NCBI GenBank assembly: GCA_963855995.1
Contig: OY979718.1
Span: 45,362,059-45,426,058 of the forward strand
From: Muricea muricata
Taxonomy: Eukaryota > Cnidaria > Anthozoa > Malacalcyonacea > Plexauridae
DNA length: 64,000 bases
Direction: 5' to 3'
Part shown: piece by piece, positions 1-13,000 of the stretch
How positions within the stretch are numbered: the first letter of the stretch is position 1
Layout of the letters: every line of letters begins with the position of its first letter
Made by a program: the position numbers and the translations under genes
Notes under the pieces: generated by a model
Seen by the model: only the letters and a program-made list of their open reading frames with translations
Database searches by the model: none
What the model was told of the DNA's origin: nothing

Positions 1-167
1 CCCATGTGTAGTTTTTGTACAAGACCTCAATGTGTTTTTGTCGAATCATTAATTCGAAGCATCAAGAGCTATCACATAAATACAACAGATTGCAGCTAAT
101 TTGAAGGGTACTTTTTTACACATCCTGTATGCAAAGAATATCTCAATACATATGGAGCAGTATTTAC

Positions 168-3100
168 ATATTTGTTATCTTCTCCAGTATTTGGCATCAG
201 TGTTGGTACATGGAACATGATTTCATTATTGCGATACTCGGTGTAAATTGACTGTGTCCCATTCAGACCATTTGATGTATCAAGACCTCCAGAATAGCCT
301 TCAAAATCATGTAAATTAACGCGATGTCCAAGTAGATGTAAGAATGCTTCGAAAGCAGTAGAATGCGAAGTGTTCGAGAATATTTCTTCTTCCGTCTGTT
401 GTCCGTGCTTTACATACAACACTCCAATTTTGAAGTCAGACTTCACAAAAACCTATTGTGAGAATATATATGATTATGAACACCAAAAATGCATTAGCAA
501 CAATCAAATCTAGCGTTAATTAAATGTTACCTGAGGTCTCTATAGCTAATTAGCAAAGCCAAAGGCAACGAAAACGTTAAAATTTGTCAATGCTATACTA
601 TCTATTGTTATTGTCAATAAGTGATCTTTTTTAGATTTTTTTCGTGACTTCTATGGCTCCACATTTTTTCGTGACACACGAAAGGTGCCGCATTTTCCAA
701 TCAAAAAGTTATTTCGCAGAATAACTGAAAAATCAGCCGCCCCCCCTCCTCGCCCCACCTAGTAAATAAATATAAAGCTTGTCTATAATTTATTATGTCT
801 GTCTAGTATCCTCTCTTTTTCAAGAACAGCAAAAAGCGGAAGCGATACCTGATACCAGCTACAGTACAGACAAATCTAAAACTTTATTGCCACTTATACA
901 TTCTTACTGACTTTGTAGCCTGATTTCCATTCAAAACAATTTAGAGAGCGCGCGGGTATATGCGATTGCTTCTTTTTGAAATGCGTGCTGTCAAGTAGAA
1001 CAAATTTCATTATAGATATAGCTGACTGTACACTTTCAAAAGATAGCGATCGCAAAATTCCGCGTGCTTGCCAAATTGCACTGAGTGGAAATCAGCCTTT
1101 AACAACTCACTCTTTCAAGTTTAACAAGTTCTAAACCAGCAGTATGATGGGTAATAAGTTGCAACGGTTTCGTCAACCTCAAAACTTGTGTTAGTGTTTC
1201 AATCCAGCTAAACGGATCATTGCAATGTTCATAAACTCCAAATAAAGATGGTGATGCGACGACGTGAAGACTGCGTAAGGAACTCCGAACTAATACTCTA
1301 AATGAAAAACAATTTAATTGATGTTATCCTTAGTTATATCTTAACAAGTTTTAGTATCGAAATGTCCAAAGAAGCAGAGCCTATACTATAATCGGTAAAT
1401 ATATCGGATATTGGTCACCCATAAAAACAAAAACACAACACTCGACGAGACATAAACAAAGAGAAAACAATGAAAAAAGAACGATTTTGTGGCATGAAGG
1501 GTTAATTGCAAATTTGTATACCAAAATTTGTATAACACTCTCTCTCAAACATGAGATTCTATACCTCCCGTATGCAGCTGGGAATTTTTAAATGCTTCCC
1601 AGGCGTAAAATCTTACGAACAATGGGCTAATTTTATAAGAATTATTAATGCGATTATTGGCGATTCCCAGCAATTTCTTTCTGGTCTGCATGTGAACATA
1701 GTCTATTCAATATTTAGGCTGGTTTTCTACAAGGCGGAATTTTGCGTGCGGGACGGGATTTTTCATAGACTTTTTCTGCCTGCATGACAGTTCACACGTT
1801 ACTTTAGGTTACTCACGTTTTTAGCTCGTTTTTGACAAATCTAATTAACTCATCGCCAAAAAGAGAAATTCTTATATCTGAATAATGCGTATATTCTAAA
1901 ATCTACTCTGTATCATAGAACTCACTGAGGGAATTGAGGGAAAATTTTACGATCCACTGTCACAGCTTTAGCCTCAACACATACGAAATTTTTATTTTGC
2001 ATAAAAAGGAAAAGATGCTGTCTTAACTACGTAAGAGCAATATCCGGACATTGTTTTCATTTGCTTTCGCTGCAGCTTATACGCGTCAGTATGCCTGTCG
2101 CTGCAACACCGATGTCGCATGCCTAATATTGGTCTCTCACTTATTGCTGTTTATATGTAAAACTGTATTGGTATACAGGATGAGCCAAAAAAAGTGATGA
2201 CTTTCATATTAAAATTAGCAGCATAGCGGCAGTAATTTGACAGAAGTTGCCTAAATATTTTATGGATATACGAAGCATGTCAAATAAGTGAGTTAAAATG
2301 CACTCTAATATAATCGTGCGAGAATTGATAAAACTGAAGAAATTTCCTCTTTCGCACTGATGGAAACCACGTCCAGTTGGCTGCACACATGGGAATGTTC
2401 TAATCCCAGCAATAAGTTTGCGGCCAATTTTGACATTTTGAGAGTCACTCTGTACTGAACTGAGCCCAGAGCATAGATCAATGCTTATTATTAGAAAACG
2501 CGTTGGGAGTAAAATATTTAAAGTTGCAATGTTTTTATCATGCAGAATAAATTTAATAAAGTTACAATGTTATCATCAGTGTGTTTATTGGAACTCAAAA
2601 TGGTCTATTAGTGTATTGTTTTCCCATATTAGACCAGTTCCTTCATTGTTAGTTATTGTATAAAATTCCGTGTATTATAATGCCCATTGAGATTCCTGTG
2701 GAGGACGCAAGCTTATTCTCCTCTTATCATAATACACAATCGCTAACCTGAAGTATTCAGGTAACGACAAAGCAAACAAAGACATTGACAATCTGTCGCC
2801 TAGGCCGTGTGCCCACACATCACTTCTAACTAGTTGACAAAACTCTTTGTTTGTGGTTCTCTGACTACAATTTCTCATCTACCGCACTGCTGTAATACCG
2901 CCGGCAGTCAAACCAAAGTTGTGAATGGTTTGCTCCCCTCGCCAATCAATGCTCGCGTAAATGCCCACTAATTCAAGATTCCGCTTGCGGTTTGTCCTGC
3001 AAATCAAGGTCAAACATGTACAAAATTGTTATTATTCTATTATATAATTATAAAGCTTGCTCTCACAATAAGTGTTGATAAGCACTGAGAGGATAAGGAA

Positions 3101-5127
3101 GTCCGAAGTTTGATCAGTATTTGGCAAGGATAAACATTAATAATATATAAACGAACGACTGAGTGGTAAAAAAATTCCCAAGTCCAGAACCATCGCATGG
3201 TGGAAAGGAAATAAATGTGCAGTCCTAGCGAATTTATAAAGTTCTAAAACAATTTGTGCAGAATCTAAATTAGCAGTAAAGTTTGTCATGGGCCATGGCA
3301 TAAAAATACGCTAGCTCGTTACAGGAAATGCCAGAATTCTGTGCAAACGGCTATATAATTGAAAGACCCGTAAACAACTTGAAAATCTTAACCCTAAAAT
3401 TGAATAATTAACTTAAAAAATGCGACTCCCACTTAGTATATGTGCCATGTTCTTTTTTGTCGAACACACTGCACCTCAGTGGTCAAGCATGCTAAAAAAC
3501 ACATAAAACTTGCATTAAAATACGACGCGTAAGGCTTGTCGAATTCAGTTACAAAGTGATTATATAGATAATGCGTGCTGAAAGTAACGTTGCCATGCAG
3601 ATGAAAATTAAAAGAGGACGTCGACCTTTAAGTAAGTGTCTTCACCGTGCAGTTAGCAGCCCTATGTACTGCAGTAAAACTTCTCGAGGGAACGTCTTTG
3701 CCTAATAAAATGCTGATCGAGGTATTTTCTTCAATTGTACCTTTTAGGTACAGCAGTTAAATGTCGTATTGGCTTGTTGCTATAGACAATGTAGTTCAGT
3801 TTTTTAGATAATTACTTGACCTTGACTACCTCAGCATGCAAAAGATCTTGCATCGGACGAGCAGTACAACTTATGTCTTAAACAGGCAAATATTAAGGAC
3901 GCAGCTGCACACATAGGCCCTTCAATCATGTCAGAATACACTAGCTGCCCCCTGCACCTATACAGCTATACTATAGGTTTGCTCATGGAAAACTTATATT
4001 ATAACTTCATTTGCCTGCTGATTCGGTGTAAGCATTTGAATCAAGCGTTGCGGCTACTGAATAGTCGCTATGATCCAACAGATTCATTACAGTAATTTTA
4101 AGATTTGTCATTTTGACACTTGAGCATTGAAGAGGAGTGGCAATTGTTTTGTATCCGCGGCGCAATACATCCCTAATGATTTTTCAAACTGTTTAATGAT
4201 GCTGTATGCGTCATGAAGGTGACACGAACACCTACATCATGACATATGATATAGATATGTGACATCTATTTCGTCTAGAGTCTAATTCAGCTCTCATAGC
4301 AAATTACTATACCAAAAAATATGCACTGTCCTCAATCAAGATACTATTTTGTATCTATAGTATTGAGGTGTAGCATCATGGCCTATTAAAATATATAGGA
4401 TTTTCTCTGACTCTGGATAGACAGATATAGTATTCGGTATCACTATACATACAGTCTTACAGCACAACGGGAGGACAGTAGCATGGCAAAATTGTTGAGA
4501 CACATAAACAGTATGTGACAGTGATTTATGTAAGGTTAACGACGTACAGAAAATATCTAGATCTATTTACCTTATGTATTCCTTGCCATGTAATAATTCC
4601 ACTTTCAAACTCACAATAACTGCTCCTATGTCGTCATCGACGCAGAAAAAATTCCAGTGCTTGCAACCGTAAAAGTAACCTTCATACACTTGAATGTCTG
4701 TGCTTACATCATTTGCAACCGACGATAGTTTATTTTCTAAACCCTTTTCTATGTTTTGATTACCGGTAACGTGATGTGTCCACGAAATCTCACTTTGAAG
4801 TCCGTCATGTTCTGGAATACTAGTATTGCTTTGTTTATAATTTTTCAGTTCTTTGATACCATGAAGGTATTGTCTTTCCATTACCTCCGTTGAACTGTCC
4901 TCTGAGTCGGACAAGCTGTCCTTGGAGATTGACTCAGTACTTCCTCGAATAAGCTCCTGTTTATTTCGATCACAGTAGAAGTTTCGATTAATAGTTCGAA
5001 TATGATAATCCCGGTAAGCTCTCAAATTGGAGTCTAGGGTAATATTATACCCAATGTCTGTCAACGACTTACTTGATCGCTTTGACATCCAACACCGAAC
5101 TGATTTGATCTGCTTCGGCAAACTCAT
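168..5127 (-). CDS. Rap/Ran-GAP domain protein (SIPA1/Rap1GAP superfamily), partial, three exons
   Basis: Minus-strand gene read as exons 5127-4571, 1297-1111 and 452-168, with compatible phases. The first exon ends in AG before gtaaat. The second starts with A, which completes an Arg codon, and ends before gtgagt. The third starts in phase 0 after a CAATAG acceptor. The first exon is mostly polar and serine-rich and ends with a segment resembling the family's NFFxxDDxxGxVxVSLK motif. The last exon carries the GAP-domain signatures FKIGVLY, GQQTEEEIFSN, GGLDTSNGLNGT and NNEIMFHVPTLMP. Proteins of this family stimulate GTP hydrolysis by Rap GTPases using an Asn thumb. That Asn lies just downstream in the KRHIGND segment, which would be outside the window. 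The proposed ATG at 5127 is the first Met of the frame, but upstream exons are possible. Domain match is strong; the choice between SIPA1-like and Rap1GAP is not settled. Confidence 0.82.
1298..4570 (-). other. Intron 1 of the Rap-GAP gene
   Basis: A 3.3-kb AT-rich stretch between two convincing exons of the Rap-GAP gene. Apart from a possible short transposon near 2174-2456 I see no protein family in it. The short open frames at 2204-2386, 2481-2663 and 2675-2878 have no recognisable motif. The smaller intron at 453-1110 is similarly empty. Confidence 0.6.
2172..2456. mobile_element. Possible short non-autonomous Tc1/mariner-like element
   Basis: The left end reads TACAGGATGAGCCAAAAA. The reverse complement of the right end reads TACAGAGTGACTCTCAAAA, so the two share an imperfect terminal inverted repeat that starts at TA on both sides. 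The 285-bp interior has no coding potential. TA flanks and an end of this type are typical of mariner-like MITEs, but the repeat is weak (about 12 matching positions), so this is tentative. Confidence 0.3.
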
Positions 5128-6945
5128 GATGACAAAGTAGAATAATGTTCATACTATATTATTTCGCTTTGGTAATGTTGATTTCACTCTTTCAGCTCCT
5201 GAAATTAATCTTGCATGTGTTAACAGCAATCTCCAAATGAAGTGTCAAGTTGAAGATATTAAAATTTTCTTTTAATAATCACTCGATCGTTTTCATTTTG
5301 ACAACAACCGATCAGTTTAATAACGTTCTATATTCAGTATTCAAATATTAAATTTTCATAACAATTACTTCATGGTTTCAATTAATACAGCCCAGCTGGC
5401 TGCAAAGTGTGAAGACGGAATATTACTGAATACTGATGTACAAATGCCAAACTAAGTAACTCGTACAAACTGGAAGTCCCCCAAACGTCACCACTAAGCA
5501 ATGTGTCAGTGATGTGACATCACAGACAACAGTAATTAAAAGGACGAATTTCAAGTGGTAAAGTTCCTCATTCACACTTATTATTCTGGCGAATGTTTTT
5601 CCAAATCAAGTAAATATTATAAATTAATTTGCATTTTAATTGTGACACAGGCTTTTGTTCTAAGTGTCTATGAGTGGCTGGCTTTCAAACTCGATACCAT
5701 AGAGATTATGAAAGAATTGTGTGGGCACTGCGGGAGCGATCGAAACCAACTTGGATTGCTAATTTACGCAATCTGATTGGCCAGAATTTCAAATGTGAAT
5801 TTCGTATGATCTTAACGGAAGGTGATACGGAAGGTGATGCTGATCGTTCTGACACAGCAAAAAATCATGCTACTTTAACTTCAACCAGAAAGTCTGGACC
5901 AACTCTGCTTTGGAACCGTCGATCTTAAATTATAATGTTTTGCTAACACTACTAATAATTTTTCAGCCATCCATACAGTAATTATACGGTCTTTTATTAG
6001 TTTCACAACATGCCTAACAAAGAAAAATGCAGCCCAACCCTTAATAAATATCATTTCCGCTTTTCTTTTCTAGAATTGGATACTAGGGTACACCTCAGTT
6101 CACCTTATAGCTGTCTGAATGAATGGTTTTATTACACATATGCCCATATATGACCGGTTTCAAGTCGGCGTTGGGCGGTTGGCGTCCTCAAGCTCAGTCT
6201 CACCAAAAAAATTCTCAATTTAATGGCCATCACACCAATAGCGTTGAGGCTAACTCAGGTATTGATCATGAAAAACTGTGCTTAAGCGCAATGTTCAGTT
6301 TGGTTCAGAACCATTCAGAACAGAGAGCGCACCTTAATTGGGGGTAAGGAGGGAGAGGGGGGTATATTTAGGTACTGTGTGATTAATTTTACAAGATTAG
6401 TCGGGCAGAACACGAATACATCAATGTACATCCCATCCCCAATAAACGTTTTAGCTTCGCCCCTGGTACTGCTGTTTATGTTTATGTTTACAGTACACTC
6501 GTAAATGAAACTGAATTGCATGTTCATTCATTCTTGACTTGTTATCTGGGTGGAATGTTCAGTACAAGTCTTAACTCTTCGAAAAATGCGACTAAGTTTA
6601 ATTTAATGTTTTATTGAAATTAGAATAACTTAATTAAATACAAGAATATAGTGTTAAACTTTGGTTAACTGTTTTATGTTTTACCTAAGGGGCCATTCAC
6701 AAAATACGTGACATAAGGGTGTCAAATGAGGGTCATCGAGTATCACAAGCTCTGTCATTTGAAGGAGCAACTGACTAAAACCGTCACATGCTGTCACAGA
6801 GGAAAGGGTAGTCAAAAATTGACAAAAAATCTACGTGTATGTAGTAAGCTACACGTATTTTGTGAGGCAGTCTTTTTAAAAGCATTGCTTACCGGTATTG
6901 CTCACCATCCTCGTTCCCAGGCCTTATTGGTTAATTGCTCACAAC
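5128..6945. promoter_or_regulatory. Divergent intergenic region between Rap-GAP (-) and CENATAC (+), with a promoter-like end
   Basis: The 1.8-kb interval separates two genes transcribed away from each other. Its right end carries an ATTGG (inverted CCAAT box) at about 6926-6930. The CENATAC start codon itself sits in ACAACATGGCGGC, which resembles the YY1 consensus often found overlapping the first ATG of housekeeping genes. No TATA box is obvious. A short polar open frame ends in a stop at 5928 but matches nothing I know. Confidence 0.4.
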
Positions 6946-7074
6946 ATGGCGGCAAAAATTGATTTTCAATTTTGTGCTGTTTGTCGTCGAAATCATAACT
7001 TAGGAAGAAGACATATCTACAGTAAGAACCATTGTGCTAACACGAAACATATTTTGAACAAATATGGTAATAAG
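6946..7074 (+). CDS. CENATAC: CENATAC exon 1 (N-terminal zinc finger)
   Basis: It encodes 43 residues starting [17 protein letters not shown] and containing the CxxC...H...H pattern of the family's first zinc finger. It ends in phase 0 at AAG before a consensus gtatgt donor at 7075. The open frame continues past 7075 to about 7344, but that part is intron, as shown by loss of family similarity and by the in-phase acceptor at 21571. Confidence 0.88.
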
Positions 7075-10000
7075 GTATGTGAAAAAGTAAACGTATCTAT
7101 TGCTGTTGAAGAAAGGAAAACATTGAAAAAAGTGTCAGACCATTGGTATCATAATTCAGTTGATTCCACTATTTTAATGCTAGGTTATATTGCCAAAAAA
7201 TTTATATTTGCTATTGTGTGTGTGTGTTTTATCACCAGGAGAAGTCAAATTAGTTGCACTATGCAACTACCCATTGTGAATTATCAAAATAATCTATTGC
7301 AAAAATATAGTACCAATGCAATATTGAATAACAGAATAAATTAAAATAAAGCCTATGGAATTAAGGTTACTGTTTACCGTCACTTTAACTTTGGAAAGTT
7401 GACGCGGAAAATTTTCGTTATTCATTATTGCAAATGTAGAAAATGTGATGGCATCTAAATTCAATGACGTCACACATTGAATGTTTTTGCAATTGGATCT
7501 TCGCTGTTTTAATTTAAACAAATAAAACGTTGGTAATCCGCAACAAGAAAGTATTTTGGCGTGTCTTGTTTTGAATAATTGTATCCGAACATTCCGAAAA
7601 TATATCTTTGTTTGATATTGAGTAAGTTATGTTGTGTTTACCTGAAATATTATACCTAAAATATTTAGCTTTAGCTAAAAAAAATAACTAATGAAAAAAA
7701 TTCAAGTAATGAAAATTTCACGCGGGTATCAAAAACACACGCGGGCGGGTGACGGTAAACAGTAACCTTAATTCCATAGGCCTAAGATCATGTAAGGACA
7801 TAAAGTCACTCAGGAGAGAATAGTGGAATGTGATGATTGAAAGGTTGTATGATGTATTCTAATAATCTTGATAATTGTATTTCAATTAAGTCAAATAAAA
7901 TCACAGAAAAGGCACTTTTTTTAAAAGGTTTTAACACTTAGAATAATCTGAACAATGAGCTGAAAAATTAAGAAAAAATCCTGAGCAGTTATGGAAAAAG
8001 CATTTATGGCAAAAACCAAAATTCTTCTCTCTATCAAATCATTCAAACTTTGTAAATGGGCTGTATCTAAAACACTCTTTGTTTTGTTACTTACATTCTT
8101 TGTCTTATCATTCTATTTTATAGAACTTGTTATTTTACCCAACTTAAATGTGAGAGTTTTTTTTACTTTTGGGCAATTGCACACTGGACATTATAAAAAA
8201 TTGCGGAAAGAAAAGAACAAAATAGCAATGCTTAACCAAGAACTCAGTTACGCTATACAAATTTTCTACTGTTAAATCTGTGTATCACAAAGCCACAAAA
8301 ACTAAATTCTTGGTATTTAATAGTTATTTATGTTGTCCATGATGTGAAGAATTATTAGTACTCTGTAATTACCCAAGCTAAAGGTCAAGGTCATTGTTTT
8401 GGTTTTCTTTTTTGCCCTTATTTTTTGCCATATTGTCATAACCCTATATTGCAATAGCATGAAATATGTTTATGTTATATGACATCTTTGATGAGACATA
8501 CTCGACATGACAAATTTACAATAGGCAAGTATAGCTAATCAGGAATCTTGTAACTGAATAATATTTGCATACATAGGAAATGAAAAATACCCCCTTGGTC
8601 CCTTCTATGCTCTTGGCTATCTTTGTTTAAGCCCCACTAATGGACATCTGTAATTCAAATTTAGATAAAGATTAAGTAAGTTCCATGCTCTAATTACAGG
8701 CAGGCTCCTTTCTAGGTAAACAAGTTCTCCTAATAAAAAATACGCTTTAGCAGAAGTTAGTGTACTTAATGCCTTACATGGCTTTTTGTCAACTTAAGTG
8801 TATAACGTATTTTATTCAGAAAAATGTAGTTGGACCACTCAGCAAAACTAATTCCAAAATTTTTCATTCACACACACTAGCCGCCATTGGCAGTTTACAT
8901 CAGAGCACAGACTATATCTAATCTGTTGTCATAGTCTCACTGGTGCTGATAATGAATTATGGTCATCAACTGAAGGATGAAAATTCTAGACACCAACACA
9001 GGATTCTATGGTCTTTGAAAATCCAGGGATGTCCTTGAATTAAAAAAACAAAATCCTAGGCCTGGAAAGTCCTTAAAAATTTATAAGGTCCTTAAAAGTC
9101 CTGGAATCTTCTATTTCTAGCCTGGCAACAATATTTAAATTATTTCTTTCAATTTCTATGAAACTTGTGTCTTTATGACCTGCGAATTTCATGACTATCG
9201 TGGTTCTGCAGATACGTATCACCATCCCCACGTGGTGCGCTTTGCTCGGATCTTTCGCGGCTCGACAATAACAATACGTGTGTTTCTTGTTTTGCTTGAG
9301 TTTTTTTTCTCATTTTTGATCCTACCAGTCTGAAATGTAAACAATCGTAGCGACTCTGGTTATCAAGGTCGTCATAAAATGAAGCATAGCGTGAATTTCG
9401 TGATTGTTTCAAATGTCAAACCATAGGTGGCCCAGAAATCAGTGGTTTTTTCTTTAAATAAGTCAATCTTGTAAATAAATATTCTTTTTACAGCTGTCAG
9501 AAACTTGTTTTTTCCAATCTTTTGTCGCGCTATAGTCGGATTATCTCGGGCGACGTTCGTGTATCATGCGTCTGGACGCATTATATATACACTTCTAGGA
9601 AATATTAAGCAATGTGGCGGACAGTAATGCTTTTACCAGCTTAGTTCAATCTGCTAATTTTAATGTTGGAAATCTTGGTCATGATGCTCTTAGCTATACT
9701 TCACAAATATAATCTTAACCTCTCATACGATGGAAAACGACTAAAATGGAACAATAATCGTGAAGAATTACGAAGATTTTTTCAAAATGTTATTGGCCAA
9801 AACGGCAAGTGGACTATACCTGGTGGCTACTCAAAGAGGTATGTTGATAACAATTTTGACTTATGTAATAGCAAACTGGTATCGGGGTAAACAGAACTCG
9901 CTTTCATTCCAAGGCAAAGATGGCAGTATACTCAGTAAATTTGTTTAAACAGGCGGCTGTAAAGGCGGCTGGATTATCCTGCCCTGATAAAATTCAATCG

Positions 10001-13000
10001 TCGCCTTGCAATAATGATATTGAAAACCGCTGGTTATCAGCCTCAACAGTTCAAGTTGTTGTGGATTGTCGGCAGTCGACCGTCACTGGTTTCGGAGAAT
10101 CATGCGAATGATGTCGTTATCCCAAAAGGAAAGGAAGCGGATATACTATCAGTTGCTGATAGTTCGGGTATTAGTGAACTCGAGGACTTCATTGATAGTT
10201 CAAAAAAAATTGCCCTACGTCGAAAACCACAAAATCTCAAATCAAGTCGTAGATTCTACTCCCTTGCAGTCTGGTATTAATCGTACTTTGTTTTCAATCG
10301 AGGCACACTTCTCTAAATTTGAAAGTCTTGTTGAATTGGAAATGGAAAAATTATCGGCATGAATTTTTGTGCAAGATCAAATTATAAATGCAAATAAACA
10401 AGAATTTGCGTTTAAAGTCACCAATTGCTGATCGGGAAGAAATGGTACTAATTATAAAATTCCAATCAAGATAGCTTATATTGAGAAGAGTAAGAAACAG
10501 GAGTTTAGTACAGCTGATAATGATGACTGTAGTCATGTTAACTTTGGCCCTGATGCTCTTATTCAGCCTGCAAGACCAAATAAAATCATATCCCAAATCA
10601 CAACCCAAGAGTAACGTTCAAATGATGAGAAATTGAACACTATTGGTGAGGACGAGAATAAATCCGTTTCTGAAAGCCCAGTACAAGTCCAATTACATAT
10701 TCCAAACATTCTGAATGAAGCTCGACACACAAATAAGAGAAAAGATCGTAATGGCAACGCACTACACATCGACACAAATATTTCTTCTAAGACTTCTAAT
10801 TAGTTTCTTCTAATAATTTTCTAATAAGACTTCTAATAAGAAGTTTCTAAAAGTAGACTTTCTAATAAGACTTCTAATAATTTTCTAAGACTTCTAATTA
10901 GTATATATTACTAAGTGAAAAGTAAACATTACTGGGAGGTTACTAATTAACTTAATGTTACTGCGCCTGTTACATGTTAATAAGGGGTGGATACTACATC
11001 TCTCCCCACATTAAGATAGCGTCCTTCTTCAAACGTTCTAGATACTTATCTGTTTTTTTTATGCGAGTCCAATTGCTCTGAATAAACTTCAAATTCCCAA
11101 ATATAGAGTAATGTTATTGCAGGAGTTAGATTGACTAATGTGTTTGTTTATTGATAAGCTAATCTGTTGGGGGGTTGTCTTTGCCGTTGGGATCTTCTGG
11201 GTTGTTGGGTCCAACAGTTTGTTCCTGCTGGTGTGGGGCACTCGGTATTGGGTCGTCGACTTCGTCGTCTGTTTCATTTTGTGGGATTGGAGTTGCTTCG
11301 ATCTTTTTAAAAAACGAAACATTGCGTGTAACTTTGAGGGAGCCACGTTCAGCGGTGACCATACTTTCTTTTCTTGCTACTACCTTGTAAGGATGTGGAT
11401 TAAACGGGGTGGACAACTTGTTTGTTTTCGGTTGCCGGATTAGGACTATGTCTCCTACTTTTATTTGACTGGTTTTAGAATGTCATCGTTGGTCGGCGTA
11501 TTCTTTCCACGGTCTTTTTCGTAGATGGAATTGTAGACATCGGATTGGTTGACTTCAGTGTGCTGAGGAAGAAGCGTTTGTAATTTGCGACCGTTTAGAG
11601 CTTCAGAGGGCGACATATCGGTGGTACTATGAGGAGTTGCACGATACTGGCGTAGGAATGCGTTCATTTCTTGTTTCCAATTCTTTTGTTCCAGATGGGC
11701 TGTACGGATTGCTTTTTCGAGTGTCCGTATGAAGCGCTCGAACTCGCCGTTCGCTTGGGGCCAATAAGGTGTCACTTTTCGATGCTCGAATCCAAGAAAA
11801 TTTGCGAAGTTTGCAAATTCGTTGCTATTGAAGGGGGGACCATTGTCCGATTTCACGACTTTGGGTATTCCTTGTCTAGAGAAAATTCCATCGAGTTTTG
11901 GGATAACGGCGTTGGCAGTTGTGGAGTGGAGGATTTCGACTTCTGGAAATCTGCTGAATTCATCAATTACCACGAGTAAGGTTTCGCCCGAGGGGATAGG
12001 ACCAACAAAATCAATGGCGATTTCATTCCATGGGGCTTTAGGTAAAGGAGTCATGTTTAAGGGCTCTGGTTTTGGCATGGTACCTTGTGTCGCTGCTTGG
12101 CATGAAATGCAGTTTTTGATTTTCTCTTGGACCATCCGGTCAATCGAGGGAAACCAAACCTTTTCGCGTAACAGTCGCTTGGTCTTTACTATTACCTGAT
12201 GACCCGTGTGTGCCAGCTCAATAGCTTGACGTTGAAGTGATTTGGGAAGGACCAAACGTGTTCCTCGGACGATCAAATCATTGCAAACGGAAAAAAGTTC
12301 ATCCTTTACGTTTGTGTACGACTGGATTTCTGGATCAGACCAGTGGTTGGTTTCAATTGCTTGTGGGAGCTTTTTGAGGGTGGAATCGTTCTTTGTTTCT
12401 TTCTTCACCTCTGATAAGGTCATAGCTTTTGGAATTATGTTGTTGCAAAGATAATTGACGTACTCTTCAGCGATGTTATCTGGAAATGGGGTGGCTTGAC
12501 CTGGATGACGGCTTATGAAGTCGGCAGGATTGACATCGTCCTTTCCTGGCCGGTAAATTATCTCGTAGTGGTACGGCATTAATCTCAGTTTCCATCGGTC
12601 GATTCTGGGAGAGGTGGGTTTGTGACTCTTGAAGATACCAATCAAAGGCTTGTGATCTGTGATTACGGTGAACTTGGCACCATATAAGTAAAGATGATAA
12701 TGTTCAGTTGCCCAGAAGACTGCGAGCATTTCTCTTTCTGTTTGGAAATACCGAGTTTCGACATCAGACAATGCACGGCTTCCATAGCTGATGACTTTAC
12801 CATCTTGTATTAGAATGGCTCCTTGACCCGTGGGCTTGCATCAACGAGCACATCGGTAGGTTTCTTTGGGTCGAAGTATGCCATGACCCGGTCGCTAGTA
12901 AGCTCATTCTGTAGCCTTCGAAAAGCAGTTTCTTCTTCTGCGTCCCATTTCCATGGGGAATTCTGATGGGTTAAAGCACGTAAAGGAGAAGTAATGGTGT

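Noticed and set aside
5674-5928. Polar open frame ending at 5928
   Set aside because: It looks mildly protein-like (many Arg, Asp and Thr) but has no start, no matching splice partner and no family I recognise.
7075-7344. Continuation of the CENATAC exon 1 open frame
   Set aside because: The family similarity stops exactly at a consensus gtatgt donor and resumes at 21571 in phase.
11138-12454. Plus-strand open frames across the Gypsy integrase
   Set aside because: Shadows of the intact minus-strand pol frame.
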